The notes under the pieces were generated by a model. That model saw only the letters and a list, made by a program, of their open reading frames with translations. It was not told where the DNA came from and did not search any database. A stretch of DNA of 64,000 nt from Rugamonas rubra. GTDB lineage: Bacteria > Pseudomonadota > Gammaproteobacteria > Burkholderiales > Burkholderiaceae_D. Both the position numbers and the translations under genes were made by a program. Shown here piece by piece: positions 39,003 through 49,270 of the stretch. The first letter of the stretch is position 1; each line of letters starts with the position of its first letter. Location of the stretch: assembly GCF_900114705.1 (NCBI RefSeq), contig NZ_FOTW01000021.1, forward strand, positions 1 through 64,000, written 5' to 3'.

Positions 39003-39865
39003 GTACCCTGCGCAACGCATTCGCGCCGTTCGACGCGGCGCTGACCTCCGCCTTCCAGGCCAATCTGCTGGCGGCGCTGCTGGAGGATGTCGGCAACGGC
39101 GACCTGACCGGCAAGCTGGTGCCGGCCGGCGGCCGGGCGCAAGCCCGCGTCATCGTGCGCGAGGACGCCGTGTTGTGCGGCGCGCCCTGGTTCGAGGGCG
39201 TGATGCACTGCCTGGACGCCAGCATCGGCATCGATTGGCACTACGCCGAGGGCGAGCGCATGGCCGCCGACAGCCTGGTCTGCACCATCGAGGGTCCGGC
39301 GCGCGCGCTGTTGACGGCCGAGCGCAGCGCGCTGAACTTCCTGCAGCTGCTGTCGGGCGTGGCGACGGCGACGCGGCGCTATGTCGACGTGGTCGAGGGC
39401 ACCTCGGCGGCGATCCTGGACACGCGCAAGACCTTGCCCGGCCTGCGCTTGGCGCAGAAGTACGCGGTGCGGGTCGGCGGCGGACAGAACCAGCGCCTGG
39501 CGCTGTACGACGGCATCCTGATCAAGGAGAACCACATCGCGGCGGCCGGCGGCGTGACGGCGGCGGTGCTCGCCGCCAAGCGGCTGGAGGCGGGCGTGAC
39601 CATCCAGGTCGAGGTGGAAACCTTGGCCGAGCTGGAGGAGGCGCTGGCGGCCGACGCCACCTCCATCCTGCTGGACAACTTCAGCACCGAGCAGATGCGC
39701 GCGGCGGTCAAGCTGAACGCCGGCCGCGCCTTGCTGGAGGCTTCCGGCGGGATCAACTTCGACACCGTGCGGGCGATCGCCGAGACCGGCGTCGACCGCA
39801 TCTCGATCGGCAGCCTGACCAAGGACGTCCGCGCCACCGACTACTCGCTGCGCATCGTCGGCTGA
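38999..39865 (+). CDS. nadC: nicotinate-nucleotide diphosphorylase (carboxylating)
   Basis: A 288-residue quinolinate phosphoribosyltransferase giving nicotinate mononucleotide. Landmarks are LLEDVGNGDLTGKLV, ERSALNFLQLLSGVAT, DTRKTLPGLRLAQKYAV, GGGQNQRLALYDGILIKENHI and VEVETLAELEEAL, followed by LEASGGINFDTVRAIAETGVD. It starts within the last codon of nadA (ATGA), so the two are translationally coupled. nadB, which supplies the iminoaspartate, lies on the opposite strand 2 kb further right. Confidence 0.97.
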   Translation: MSTLRNAFAPFDAALTSAFQANLLAALLEDVGNGDLTGKLVPAGGRAQARVIVREDAVLCGAPWFEGVMHCLDASIGIDWHYAEGERMAADSLVCTIEGPARALLTAERSALNFLQLLSGVATATRRYVDVVEGTSAAILDTRKTLPGLRLAQKYAVRVGGGQNQRLALYDGILIKENHIAAAGGVTAAVLAAKRLEAGVTIQVEVETLAELEEALAADATSILLDNFSTEQMRAAVKLNAGRALLEASGGINFDTVRAIAETGVDRISIGSLTKDVRATDYSLRIVG

Positions 39866-39869
39866 GGCT

Positions 39870-39895
39870 GACGGCGGACGCGGCCGGCCGCCGTC
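39870..39895 (+). terminator. stem-loop after nadC
   Basis: GACGGCGG (39870-39877) and CCGCCGTC (39888-39895) form a perfect 8-bp stem with a 10-base loop, 5 bases past the nadC stop. No T-tract. Confidence 0.5.
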
Positions 39896-39965
39896 GCGCC
39901 GGGGCGCCGATAGGCTTATCATGGCGCATCGGTAGTACGTTCCTGTTGGCAACACCATCCCTGGG

Positions 39966-40760
39966 GTGACCTTGAATTCTGCTCGATTGCCGGCGCGCCG
40001 GCACAGCCGTTTCTGTTTGCGCGCAGGCATCGCGCTGGCGGCCTGGACGATGGCTTGCGCGCCGGCCGTGGCGCGCGAGTGGCTGGTGGTGGGGGCGCAT
40101 TTCGAGCGCGTCTACGAGCGCGGCGCCAACGGCCAATTCAGCGGTATCGGCGCCGAGCTGGTGCGGCTGGTGGCGCGCCAGCTCAACGATACGGTGCGCT
40201 TCGAGATCTATCCCTGGCCGCGCGCCCAGGCCATGGTCAGCCAGGGCCAGGCCGACATCCTCGTCGGCCCCTACAAGACACCCGAACGGCTGGTCGCGAT
40301 GGCGTTCTCGCAGCGCCCCTTCTACCGGGACCAGATGGTGTTCTACCACCATAACGAGAACGAGGTCGAATGGCACGGCGACTACCGCGCGCTGAAGGAC
40401 CGTCGCATCGTCATCCTCAACGGCTGGGCCTACGGCGAGCGCTTTGGCGCGGCGCGCGGCGGACTGCGGGTCAGCGTGGCCAACTCGGTCGAGAGCGGCC
40501 TGAAGATGCTCAGCCTACACCGGGTCGACTTGTTCGCCACCAACCGCCGCAACGCCGAGCCGGTGGTGGCCGCGCTGGGTCTGGCGGACCGGGTCAGCCC
40601 GATGCTGCCGGCGATCGAAGTACAGGACGGCTACTTCGCCTTTCCGCGCGATGCCGGCCACGCGGCGCTGCGCGCCGGCTTCGACGCCGCCTTCAACGCC
40701 ATGGTCGACGCCGGCACGCTGAAAAAGCTCGGCCAGCGGCTCGACGTCAACACGCCGTAG
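39966..40760 (+). CDS. periplasmic solute-binding protein, SBP_bac_3-like
   Basis: A 264-residue exported protein. A signal peptide (LRAGIALAAWTMACAPAVARE) precedes a type II periplasmic-binding fold: GIGAELVRLVARQLNDTVRF, YPWPRAQAMVSQGQADILVGPYKTPER, ILNGWAYGERF and SVESGLKMLSLHRVDLFATN. There is no ABC permease nearby, so it may be a signalling or orphan binding protein, like many in this family. The start is GTG 39966 or TTG 39972 (the latter has GGGGTG close upstream). It ends at a strong hairpin. Confidence 0.82.
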   Translation: MTLNSARLPARRHSRFCLRAGIALAAWTMACAPAVAREWLVVGAHFERVYERGANGQFSGIGAELVRLVARQLNDTVRFEIYPWPRAQAMVSQGQADILVGPYKTPERLVAMAFSQRPFYRDQMVFYHHNENEVEWHGDYRALKDRRIVILNGWAYGERFGAARGGLRVSVANSVESGLKMLSLHRVDLFATNRRNAEPVVAALGLADRVSPMLPAIEVQDGYFAFPRDAGHAALRAGFDAAFNAMVDAGTLKKLGQRLDVNTP

Positions 40761-40780
40761 CGCGCATCCGGCCGGCCGTG

Positions 40781-40814
40781 CAAGGGCAGGCGGCGCGGCT
40801 GGCGCCTGCCCTTG
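40781..40814. terminator. bidirectional terminator between convergent genes
   Basis: CAAGGGCAGGCG (40781-40792) and CGCCTGCCCTTG (40803-40814) pair perfectly around a 10-base loop, 20 bases after the binding-protein stop and 36 bases from the stop of the opposing gene. Confidence 0.75.
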
Positions 40815-40850
40815 TAGCGGGCTTGCGTTGCGGCGCGCGGGCCTCTGGCC

Positions 40851-41774
40851 TCAGGCGGCGGGGATGTGCGGGGCGTGCGGCGCGATGGCCTTGCGCATGC
40901 GCGCCAGCGGCACGCGGATGTCGCCGGGCAGGGCGATCTCGAACTCCTCCACCATGGCGAAGCCGCAGGCCAGGTAGAGCGGCACGCCGGGCATGGTGCC
41001 GGCCAGCTCGAGCGCGTGGAAACCGGCGGCGCCGGCCTGCTGCTCGCAGTGCGCGAGCAGGCGCCGGCCCAAGCCCTGGCGGGCGGCCTCGGGGGCGACG
41101 AAGAAGGCGCGGATGCGGGCCGCCTCGTGCTCCGGGTCGAGCAGGGGATCGGGGCCGGTCTTGCTGCGGTCGGCGCCGAACAGGGTGCGGCGCCGGCTCC
41201 AGCCGCCGCAGGCGACGGCGGCGCCGTCGCGTTCGACGATGAAGTAGCTTTGGTCGTCGATCAACTGGGTGTCGACGCCGAACACGTGCTCGGTCACCGC
41301 CGCGGCCTGGGCGGCGCTGTAGTAGCCGGCGCTGAGGGCCAGGGCGGAACGGCGGATCAGCGCCTCCAGGCGCGGAATGTCGGCGCGCCGCGCCGGCCGC
41401 AGCGTGGTGCTCGAGCCGCTGATGAACCAGGCGCGGGCGATGCGGCCGTCGCGCACCTCGTAGTTGGCGACCAGCTCGGTGCTGCTCCAGCCGTCGTCGC
41501 TCCAGGCGTCGACGATCTCCTGGTCGATCACGTGGTTGCCGATGGCGATGCGGTGCAGCAGGCGCGCCCGCGGCCGGGCGGCGGCGAAGCGGGCGCGGAA
41601 GCGCGCGCCGATCTGCTCGGCGCCCCGGGCCAGCAGCTCGTCGGGATGCTGGAACAGGCTGGCGTCGGCGGCGTAGATGGCCAGCAGGGCGTCGACGTCG
41701 TGGGCGTTGAAGGCGTCGAGCTGGGCCTGCACCAGCGTTGGCGGCTGCAGCCGCGCCTTGACCGGGGCCGTCAT
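40851..41774 (-). CDS. fusion of an NTF2/SnoaL-like domain with a GNAT acetyltransferase
   Basis: A 307-residue protein. Residues about 10-125 look like an NTF2/SnoaL fold (LVQAQLDAFNAHDVDALLAI, then YAADASLFQHPDELLARG and ARAWFISGSS). Residues about 130-300 are a GNAT domain (LRPARRADIPRLEALIRRS, AFFVAPEAARQGLGRRLLAH, PLYLACGFAMVEEFEIALPG). The start is ATG 41774, 8 bases after the nadB stop; the same frame stays open across nadB by base bias only. Function is unknown. Co-transcription with nadB is likely but need not mean a role in NAD synthesis. Confidence 0.8.
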   Translation of the reverse strand: MTAPVKARLQPPTLVQAQLDAFNAHDVDALLAIYAADASLFQHPDELLARGAEQIGARFRARFAAARPRARLLHRIAIGNHVIDQEIVDAWSDDGWSSTELVANYEVRDGRIARAWFISGSSTTLRPARRADIPRLEALIRRSALALSAGYYSAAQAAAVTEHVFGVDTQLIDDQSYFIVERDGAAVACGGWSRRRTLFGADRSKTGPDPLLDPEHEAARIRAFFVAPEAARQGLGRRLLAHCEQQAGAAGFHALELAGTMPGVPLYLACGFAMVEEFEIALPGDIRVPLARMRKAIAPHAPHIPAA

Positions 41775-41782
41775 CGGGCGCC

Positions 41783-43414
41783 CTAGTGCTTGCCGGCGCG
41801 CGGCGGACGCTTCGGCGTCAGCACGCTGGGCAGCGCCTTCGGCAGCGTGTCCGGATAGTCGCGGCTGAAGTGCAGGCCGCGGCTTTCGCGCCGCTGCAGC
41901 GCGCTGTTGACGATCAGCGAGGCGACGTCGACCAGGTTGCGCAGCTCGAGCAGGTCGTGGGTGATGCGGAAGTTCTGGTAGTACTCGTCGATCTCCTCCT
42001 TGAGCAGGGCGATGCGGTGCTGGGCCCGCTCGAGCCGCTTGGTGGTGCGCACGATGCCGACGTAGTTCCACATGAAGCGGCGCAGCTCGTCCCAGTTGTG
42101 CGAGATGACCACCTCCTCGTCGGCGTCGGTGACGCGGCTCTCGTCCCAGTCGGGCAGGTAGGGCACCTCGGCCTTCTCCTTGGCGACGATGTCGGTGGCG
42201 CAGGCGCGGCCGATCACCAGGCATTCGAGCAGCGAGTTGCTGGCCAGCCGGTTGGCGCCGTGCAGGCCGGTGCAGGCGGTCTCGCCGACGGCGTACAGGC
42301 CGGGCAGGTCGGTGCGCCCGGCCAGGTCGGTGACCACGCCGCCGCAGGTGTAGTGGGCGGCCGGCACGATCGGGATCGGCTGCTTGGTGATGTCGATGCC
42401 CAGTTCGAGGCAGCGGGCGTAGATGGTGGGGAAATGCTCGATCAGGAAGGCGGCCGGCTTGTGGCTGATGTCGAGGTGGACGTAGTCGAGGCCGCGCTTC
42501 TTGATCTCGAAGTCGATGGCGCGCGCCACCACGTCGCGCGGCGCCAGCTCGGCGCGTTCGTCGTGGGCCAGCATGAAGCGGGTGCCGGCGGCGGCGCCGG
42601 CCTCGGGCGGCAGCTTGAGCAGGCCGCCCTCGCCGCGGATCGCCTCGGTGATCAGGAAGGACTTGGCGTAGGGGTGGTACAAACAGGTCGGGTGGAACTG
42701 GATGAACTCCATGTTCGAGACGCGGCAGCCGGCGCGCCAGGCCATGGCGATGCCGTCGCCGCTGGCGGTGTCGGGGTTGGTGGTGTACAGGTAGACCTTG
42801 CCGGCGCCGCCGGTGCACAGCACGGTGTGCTCGGCGGCGAAGGTGAGCACCTGGCCGCTCTGCTCGTCCTGCACGTAGAGGCCGTGGCACTTGGGCTGGG
42901 TGTGGCGGCCGTCCTTGGACAGTTGCAGCTTGTCGGAGGTGATCAGGTCGATCGCGCAGTGGTGCTCGAACAGGCTGATGTTCGGATGGGCGCGCACCTT
43001 CTCCTCGAGCGTCATCTGCACGGCGTGGCCGGTGGCGTCGGCGGCGTGGATGATGCGGCGCTGGCTGTGGCCGCCCTCGCGGGTCAGGTGGAAGCCGAGC
43101 TCGGCGGTGTCGTCGCGGGTGAACGGCACGCCCTGGGCGATCAGCCATTCGATCGCCTCGCGGCCGCCCTCGACGATGTAGCGGGTGGCGCCCTCGTCGC
43201 ACAGGCCGCCGCCGGCCACCAGGGTGTCGTCGATGTGCTGGCCGTGGCTGTCGCCCGAGTCGAGCACGGCGGCGATGCCGCCCTGGGCCCAGTTGCTGGC
43301 GCCGTCCTGCAGGGCACGCTTGGAAATGATCGCGACCGTGCGCGTTTCGGCCAGGTGCAGGGCGACCGACAGGCCGGCCAGTCCGCTGCCGACAATAGCA
43401 ACATCAAATTTCAT
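41783..43414 (-). CDS. nadB: L-aspartate oxidase
   Basis: A 543-residue FAD enzyme oxidising L-aspartate to iminoaspartate, the first step of de novo NAD synthesis. Landmarks are VAIVGSGLAGLSVALHLAE (FAD site), ASNWAQGGIAAVLD, HSQRRIIHAADATGHAV, FIQFHPTCLYHP, PAAHYTCGGVVTDLAGRTD and TGLHGANRLASNSLLECLV. The C-terminal helical domain includes LRRFMWNYVGIVR. The start is ATG 43414 (MKFDVAIVG), with no strong ribosome site. It is divergent from the EPS priming-transferase gene. Confidence 0.96.
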   Translation of the reverse strand: MKFDVAIVGSGLAGLSVALHLAETRTVAIISKRALQDGASNWAQGGIAAVLDSGDSHGQHIDDTLVAGGGLCDEGATRYIVEGGREAIEWLIAQGVPFTRDDTAELGFHLTREGGHSQRRIIHAADATGHAVQMTLEEKVRAHPNISLFEHHCAIDLITSDKLQLSKDGRHTQPKCHGLYVQDEQSGQVLTFAAEHTVLCTGGAGKVYLYTTNPDTASGDGIAMAWRAGCRVSNMEFIQFHPTCLYHPYAKSFLITEAIRGEGGLLKLPPEAGAAAGTRFMLAHDERAELAPRDVVARAIDFEIKKRGLDYVHLDISHKPAAFLIEHFPTIYARCLELGIDITKQPIPIVPAAHYTCGGVVTDLAGRTDLPGLYAVGETACTGLHGANRLASNSLLECLVIGRACATDIVAKEKAEVPYLPDWDESRVTDADEEVVISHNWDELRRFMWNYVGIVRTTKRLERAQHRIALLKEEIDEYYQNFRITHDLLELRNLVDVASLIVNSALQRRESRGLHFSRDYPDTLPKALPSVLTPKRPPRAGKH

Positions 43415-43440
43415 GGTGTGGGATGAAGTCTGTAAAGATC

Positions 43441-43476
43441 CATGACTATAGACCATTTGTCATGCGCCTGTCATGC
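43441..43476. promoter_or_regulatory. TGTCATGC direct repeats and inverted CATGAC, candidate operator
   Basis: TGTCATGC occurs at 43458-43465 and 43469-43476, 11 bases apart (one helical turn). CATGAC at 43441-43446 is inverted relative to them. The cluster lies in the divergent nadB/EPS promoter region, 120-160 bases before the priming-transferase start. Confidence 0.4.
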
Positions 43477-43598
43477 AAGGAGCGATTTGCCAGCGTATTG
43501 ATCTGGCGCGTTGTGGCCATTGTGGCGCCTCAAGGCGCCGGCGGCATCAGTCCGCCATGATGGAGGCACCCCCGGCCGGCGGGGGTGGGGAGGCGGTC

Positions 43599-44984
43599 GT
43601 GATCAGGATTTTCCACCATTACGTGTCGAGGATGGCGTTCACCCTGCTGTTGCTGGAGCTGTTGATCCTGCTCAGCGCGGCCAGCGGCGCCTCGTTGATG
43701 TGGCTCGACGGCCACCGCGGCGGGGCGGCCGGCAACCCCTGGCTGTCGGCGCTGGCCTTCGCCCTGGTGCTGCTGTTCAGCATGAGCACGCTGGGCATGT
43801 ACCAGCACCACCCGCGCGGCGACCTGCGCCACAACCTGGTCCGCATCATGCCCTCGTTCGCCCTCGGCTTCGCCCTGCTCAGCGTGCTGGTGCAACTGGT
43901 GCCGGCGATCCATTTCGGCCGCGCCGGCAGCCTGGTGTTCGGCCTGGGCGCGCTCGGCGTGCTGCTGGCGCGGCTGGTGGTGTACACCTCGGCGCGGTCG
44001 GGCATGCTGGAGGAGCGGCTGATCCTGGTGGGCGACGGCGCCATCGCGCGCGAGTGCGTCGAGCTGGCCGCCGAGCGGCTCGGCCTGCACCGGTTCAACG
44101 TGGTCGGCTGCGTGGCGGTGGCCGGCGAGCCGCGCTGCGTGGCGCCGGGCCTGTTGTTGCCGGCCGGGCAGTCGCTGCTGTCGCTGGCGCGCCAGCACGA
44201 GGCGCGCGAGATCGTGGTGACGGTGGCCGACCGGCGCAACGGCACCTTCCCGGTGCGCCAGCTGCTCGAGTGCGCGCTGGGCGGCGTGGCGGTGACCGAC
44301 GCGGCCGCCTTCTTCGAGCGCGAGGCCTGCCAGATCCGCATCGATTCGCTGCAACCGAGCTATTTGATCTTCGGCGGCGGCTTCGACCAGAGCTTCCTGC
44401 GCGCCGGCGTCAAGCGCGCCTTCGACCTGCTGGCCAGCGGCGCCATTTGCCTGCTGAGCCTGCCCGTGATGCTGCTGGCGGCGTTGTGCGTCCGCGCCGA
44501 GGACGGCGGCCCGGTGTTTTACCAGCAGGAGCGCGTCGGCCTGCACGGGCGCGTCTTCCGGGTGTTGAAGTTCCGCAGCATGCGGGTCGACGCCGAGGGC
44601 GACGGCAAGCCGGCCTGGGCCGCCGCCGACGATCCGCGCGCTACCCGTGTCGGCCACTGGATACGCAAGCTGCGCATCGACGAGTTGCCGCAGATGCTCA
44701 ACGTGTTCAAGGGCGAGATGAGCTTCGTCGGGCCGCGCCCCGAACGCGGCTTTTTCGTCGAGCAGCTGTGCCGCGACGTGGCGTACTACAACGTGCGGCA
44801 CAGCATCAAGCCGGGCATCACCGGCCTGGCCCAGGTGCGCTACCAGTACGGCGCCTCGGTCGACGACGCCGTGCGCAAGCTGCAATACGACTTGTACTAC
44901 GTGAAAAACAACAGCCTGTTCCTCGACCTGCTGATCCTGGTCGACACGGTGCAGGTGGTGTTGTTCGGCAAGGGTGGCAGATGA
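43599..44984 (+). CDS. EPS priming sugar transferase, PEP-CTERM-associated EpsB type
   Basis: A 461-residue polyprenyl-phosphate sugar-1-phosphate transferase starting EPS repeat synthesis at the inner membrane. GTG 43599 (VIRIFHHYVSRMAF) has GGGGAGG about 6 bases upstream. Four or five N-terminal membrane helices and a CoA-binding-like domain (RLILVGDGAIAREC) precede the catalytic bacterial_transf domain from about residue 270: KRAFDLLASGAICLLSLPVM, PVFYQQERVGLHGRVFRVLK, KLRIDELPQMLNVFKGEMSF, VGPRPERG, and IKPGITGLAQVRY. The family is characteristically next to prsK/prsR, as here. The stop overlaps prsK (ATGA). Confidence 0.94.
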   Translation: MIRIFHHYVSRMAFTLLLLELLILLSAASGASLMWLDGHRGGAAGNPWLSALAFALVLLFSMSTLGMYQHHPRGDLRHNLVRIMPSFALGFALLSVLVQLVPAIHFGRAGSLVFGLGALGVLLARLVVYTSARSGMLEERLILVGDGAIARECVELAAERLGLHRFNVVGCVAVAGEPRCVAPGLLLPAGQSLLSLARQHEAREIVVTVADRRNGTFPVRQLLECALGGVAVTDAAAFFEREACQIRIDSLQPSYLIFGGGFDQSFLRAGVKRAFDLLASGAICLLSLPVMLLAALCVRAEDGGPVFYQQERVGLHGRVFRVLKFRSMRVDAEGDGKPAWAAADDPRATRVGHWIRKLRIDELPQMLNVFKGEMSFVGPRPERGFFVEQLCRDVAYYNVRHSIKPGITGLAQVRYQYGASVDDAVRKLQYDLYYVKNNSLFLDLLILVDTVQVVLFGKGGR

Positions 44985-47050
44985 TGGTGGCGCTGCTGGC
45001 CGATTGGCCGGCCGAGCGCATCGCCGCGCTCAGCCATGGCGTCGCCGCCGCCGCCTTCCTGGCGCTGGCCGCCGCGCTGCTGAGCCATTGGCGGGCGCGG
45101 CGCCACGCCGGCGCGCTCGGCGCCGCCTGCGCCCTGACCCTGCTGTGGGCCGCCGCGACGGCGGCCGGCGGCATGGCGGCGCCGCCGGGCGCGCCGCTGC
45201 AGGTGCTGCCCGAGCTGCTGCGCTCGGTGGGCTGGTTGTTGCTGCTGCTGCGCCTGCAGGGCTGCGGCGGCCTGCGCCTGCGCGTCTGGCTGGGCTTGAT
45301 CGCCGCCTTGTCCGCCGCGCAGTTGGCCGCCGGCCAGCTGCCGCCGTGGCCGGCGCACCCGCGGGCCTGGCTGCAGGGCGCCATCGGCGCCCGCCTGCTG
45401 CTGGCGGTGCTGGGCATGTTGCTGGTCGAGCAGCTGTACCGCAACACCGAGTCGCGCGAACGCTGGAGCACCAAGTTCGCCTGCCTGGGCATAGGCGCCT
45501 TGTCGGCCTATGATTTCTACCTGTACAGCGACGCCTTGCTGTTCCGCCGGCTGAACCCGGAAATCTGGGCGGCGCGCGGCGTCGTCGACGCCCTGAGCGT
45601 GCCCCTGCTGGCGCTGTCGGCGGCGCGCAATCCGGCCTGGACCACCGGCCTGGCCCTGTCGCGCCAGGTGGTCTTCGGCTCGGCGGCGCTGGTGGGGGCG
45701 GCCCTGTACCTGCTGGCGATGGCCTCGAGCGCCTACTACCTGCGCTACGTGGGCGGCGCCTGGGGGCCGCTGATGCAACTGGCCTCGCTGTTCGGCGCCG
45801 CCATGCTGCTGGCCGGCGTGCTGTTCTCGGGCGCCGTGCGGGCCACCTTGAAGGTGCTCATCAGCAAGCATTTCTACCAGGGCAGCTACGACTACCGCCA
45901 GGAGTGGCTGCGCATCACCCGCGCGCTGGCCGAGGACGGCCCGGCGCTGGCCGAGCGCAGCATCCAGGCGGTGGCGGCGCTGGTCGAGAGTCCGGCCGGC
46001 GCGCTGTGGCTGCGGCGCGACGGGGACGGCTGTTGCGCGCCGGCGGCCAGCTGGAACATGGCGCCGCAGACGGCGCGCGAGCCGCTGGCCGGCGCCCTGT
46101 GCCGCTTCCTCGAGGCGCGCCAGTGGGTGTTGGAGTTGGCCGCCTGCCGCGCCGAGCCGGGTCGGCACGGCCGGCTCGAGCTGCCGGCCTGGCTGGACGC
46201 GGCCGCACAGCTGTGGCTGCTGGTGCCGATGATGCTGCACGGCCGCCTGTTCGGCTTCATCGCGCTGGCGCGGCCGCGCACCCGCATCGCGCTCGACTGG
46301 GAGGTCAGCGACGTGCTGAAGATCGCCGCCAGCCAGGCGGCCAGCTACCTGGCCCACCGCGAGTCGGCCGACTCGCTGGCGGTGGCGCGCCAGTTCGAAT
46401 CCTTCAACCGCATGTCGACCTTCATCGTGCACGACTTGAAGAACCTGGTGGCCCAGTTGTCGCTGTTGCTGAGCAACGCCGAGAAGCACCAGGCCAAGCC
46501 GGAGTTCCAGCGCGACATGCTGGCCACGCTGGGCCATTCGGTCGACAAGATGAACCTGCTGCTGCGCAAGCTCAGGCGCAGCGAGTCGCAGGAGCTGCCG
46601 GCGCCGCTGGCGCTCGACCAGCTGCTGGCGCAGGCGGTGCGCACGCGCGCCGGGCAGGAGCCGCAACCGACGCTGGAGGTGGCCGCGCCGGGGCTGTGCG
46701 TGCTGGCCAACTGGGCGCGGCTGGAGCGGGTGCTGGGCCACCTGATCCAGAACGCCGTCGAGGCGACGCCGCGCCACGGCAGCGTGGCGGTGCGCCTGCT
46801 GCGCGCCGGCGAGTCGGCGCTGATCGAGCTGAGCGACACCGGCCAGGGCATGAGCGAGCAATTCATCCGCGAGCGCCTGTTCAAGCCCTTCGAGTCGACC
46901 AAGGCGGCCGGCATGGGCATCGGCGTGTTCGAGAGCCGCGAGTACATCCGCGAGGTCGGCGGCGAGTTGGCGGTGAGCAGCGAGGCGGGGCGGGGCACCA
47001 CCTTCCGCGTGCTGCTGCCGCTGCATGTGGCGGCGGCGGCGGCGGCCTGA
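44981..47050 (+). CDS. prsK: PEP-CTERM system sensor histidine kinase PrsK
   Basis: A 689-residue membrane kinase. The N-terminal third has about eight hydrophobic helices. A GAF-like domain follows at about 310-460 (LAERSIQAVAALVESPAGALW, FGFIALARPRT, SQAASYLAHRE). The phosphoacceptor is in MSTFIVHDLKNLVAQLSLLL near residue 483. The ATPase domain has VLGHLIQNAVEATP, LSDTGQGMSEQFI and PFESTKAAGMGIGVFESREYI. This HDLKN-type architecture is specific to PrsK. It is coupled to the transferase gene upstream (ATGA) and lies 25 bases before prsR. The signal is unknown. Confidence 0.95.
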   Translation: MMVALLADWPAERIAALSHGVAAAAFLALAAALLSHWRARRHAGALGAACALTLLWAAATAAGGMAAPPGAPLQVLPELLRSVGWLLLLLRLQGCGGLRLRVWLGLIAALSAAQLAAGQLPPWPAHPRAWLQGAIGARLLLAVLGMLLVEQLYRNTESRERWSTKFACLGIGALSAYDFYLYSDALLFRRLNPEIWAARGVVDALSVPLLALSAARNPAWTTGLALSRQVVFGSAALVGAALYLLAMASSAYYLRYVGGAWGPLMQLASLFGAAMLLAGVLFSGAVRATLKVLISKHFYQGSYDYRQEWLRITRALAEDGPALAERSIQAVAALVESPAGALWLRRDGDGCCAPAASWNMAPQTAREPLAGALCRFLEARQWVLELAACRAEPGRHGRLELPAWLDAAAQLWLLVPMMLHGRLFGFIALARPRTRIALDWEVSDVLKIAASQAASYLAHRESADSLAVARQFESFNRMSTFIVHDLKNLVAQLSLLLSNAEKHQAKPEFQRDMLATLGHSVDKMNLLLRKLRRSESQELPAPLALDQLLAQAVRTRAGQEPQPTLEVAAPGLCVLANWARLERVLGHLIQNAVEATPRHGSVAVRLLRAGESALIELSDTGQGMSEQFIRERLFKPFESTKAAGMGIGVFESREYIREVGGELAVSSEAGRGTTFRVLLPLHVAAAAAA

Positions 47051-47075
47051 GCGGCGGGCGCGGGGGAGACCAGCG

Positions 47076-48422
<1,347 letters not shown>

Positions 48423-48531
48423 CGCGACCGGCGCCACGGCGCGGGCGCGCGCGCGGGCAAGCCCTCGGCGGCGGCCTTCGAACCGACCCCGGCGAGGGGC
48501 GCGGGCTAGCGTGGGCCGGCCTGGGGGCCGG

Positions 48532-49182
48532 CTAGGGGCGGGCCGGCTCCTGCCAGTGGCCGAGGGCGCTCAGCTTGTTTTTCAGGCCGAGCAGCGGAAA
48601 GCCCAGCGCGTAGGCGCGCTCGGCCGAGGCGCGGGCGGCGGCGTAGTCCTTTTGCTTGAGGTGGAGCAGGCCGAGGTTGTATTGGGCGGTGGCGTTCTCC
48701 GGCTCGATCCGGGCCGCCTCGCGCAACTGCTCCAGCGCGGCCGGTTCCTGGCCGAGCGCCAGCAGGTAGCCGCCGAACAGCGCGTGGACCTTGGCGTCGT
48801 CCGGCTTGAGGCGCAGCGCGCGGTCGAAATAGCACTCGACCGTGTAGCGCGCGCCCAGCGGCCGGCTGTTCTTGCCGCGCAGCGCCAGGCGCGCCATCGC
48901 GGCCAGCGCGCGGTGGTGGTTGGGGTAGTGCTCGAGCGTGTAGCCGAGGTCGGCGCCGATGGTGTCGGAGGCGCCGCGCACCAGGCGCTCGACATCGGCG
49001 GTGAAGTGGAACTGCTCGACCAGCGGCAGGCCCTGGCGGTCGGTGGGGTCGGTGTAGTCGCCGCCCGGCTCGCGGCGGATCAGCTGGCCGCAGTCGCGCG
49101 CCGGCGGGGCGCCGGCCGCGTCGGCGGCGGCCAGGCACAGCAGAATGGCGGCGCCGCGCGCGGCGCTGCGGATGGATGTCAT
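48532..49182 (-). CDS. exported TPR-repeat protein
   Basis: A 216-residue protein with a signal peptide (RGAAILLCLAAADAAGAPPARD) and a conserved Cys (DCGQLIRRE). Helical TPR units follow: IGADLGYTLEHYPNHHRALAA, CYFDRALRLKPDDAKVHALF, GGYLLALGQEPAALEQLREA, and ARIEPENATAQYNLGLLHLK. GGAG lies 6 bases before the ATG. It is probably a periplasmic scaffold in the EPS system. It converges on prsR and is the first-listed (3'-most) of a leftward gene group, but its 89-base gap from the glycosyltransferase suggests it may have its own promoter. Confidence 0.82.
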   Translation of the reverse strand: MTSIRSAARGAAILLCLAAADAAGAPPARDCGQLIRREPGGDYTDPTDRQGLPLVEQFHFTADVERLVRGASDTIGADLGYTLEHYPNHHRALAAMARLALRGKNSRPLGARYTVECYFDRALRLKPDDAKVHALFGGYLLALGQEPAALEQLREAARIEPENATAQYNLGLLHLKQKDYAAARASAERAYALGFPLLGLKNKLSALGHWQEPARP

Positions 49183-49270
49183 GCCGTTCTCCTCATGGCC
49201 GCCTTGGTCCGGCCCCGGTTTCGCCTCGGCGCGCCGGCGGCCGGCCTGGCGCCGGCGCGGCGCGGCCGGC

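Noticed and set aside
40851..43202. A 783-codon leftward open frame running through nadB
   Set aside because: Only the part from ATG 41774 onward looks like protein; the rest is an Arg/Pro-rich shadow of nadB.
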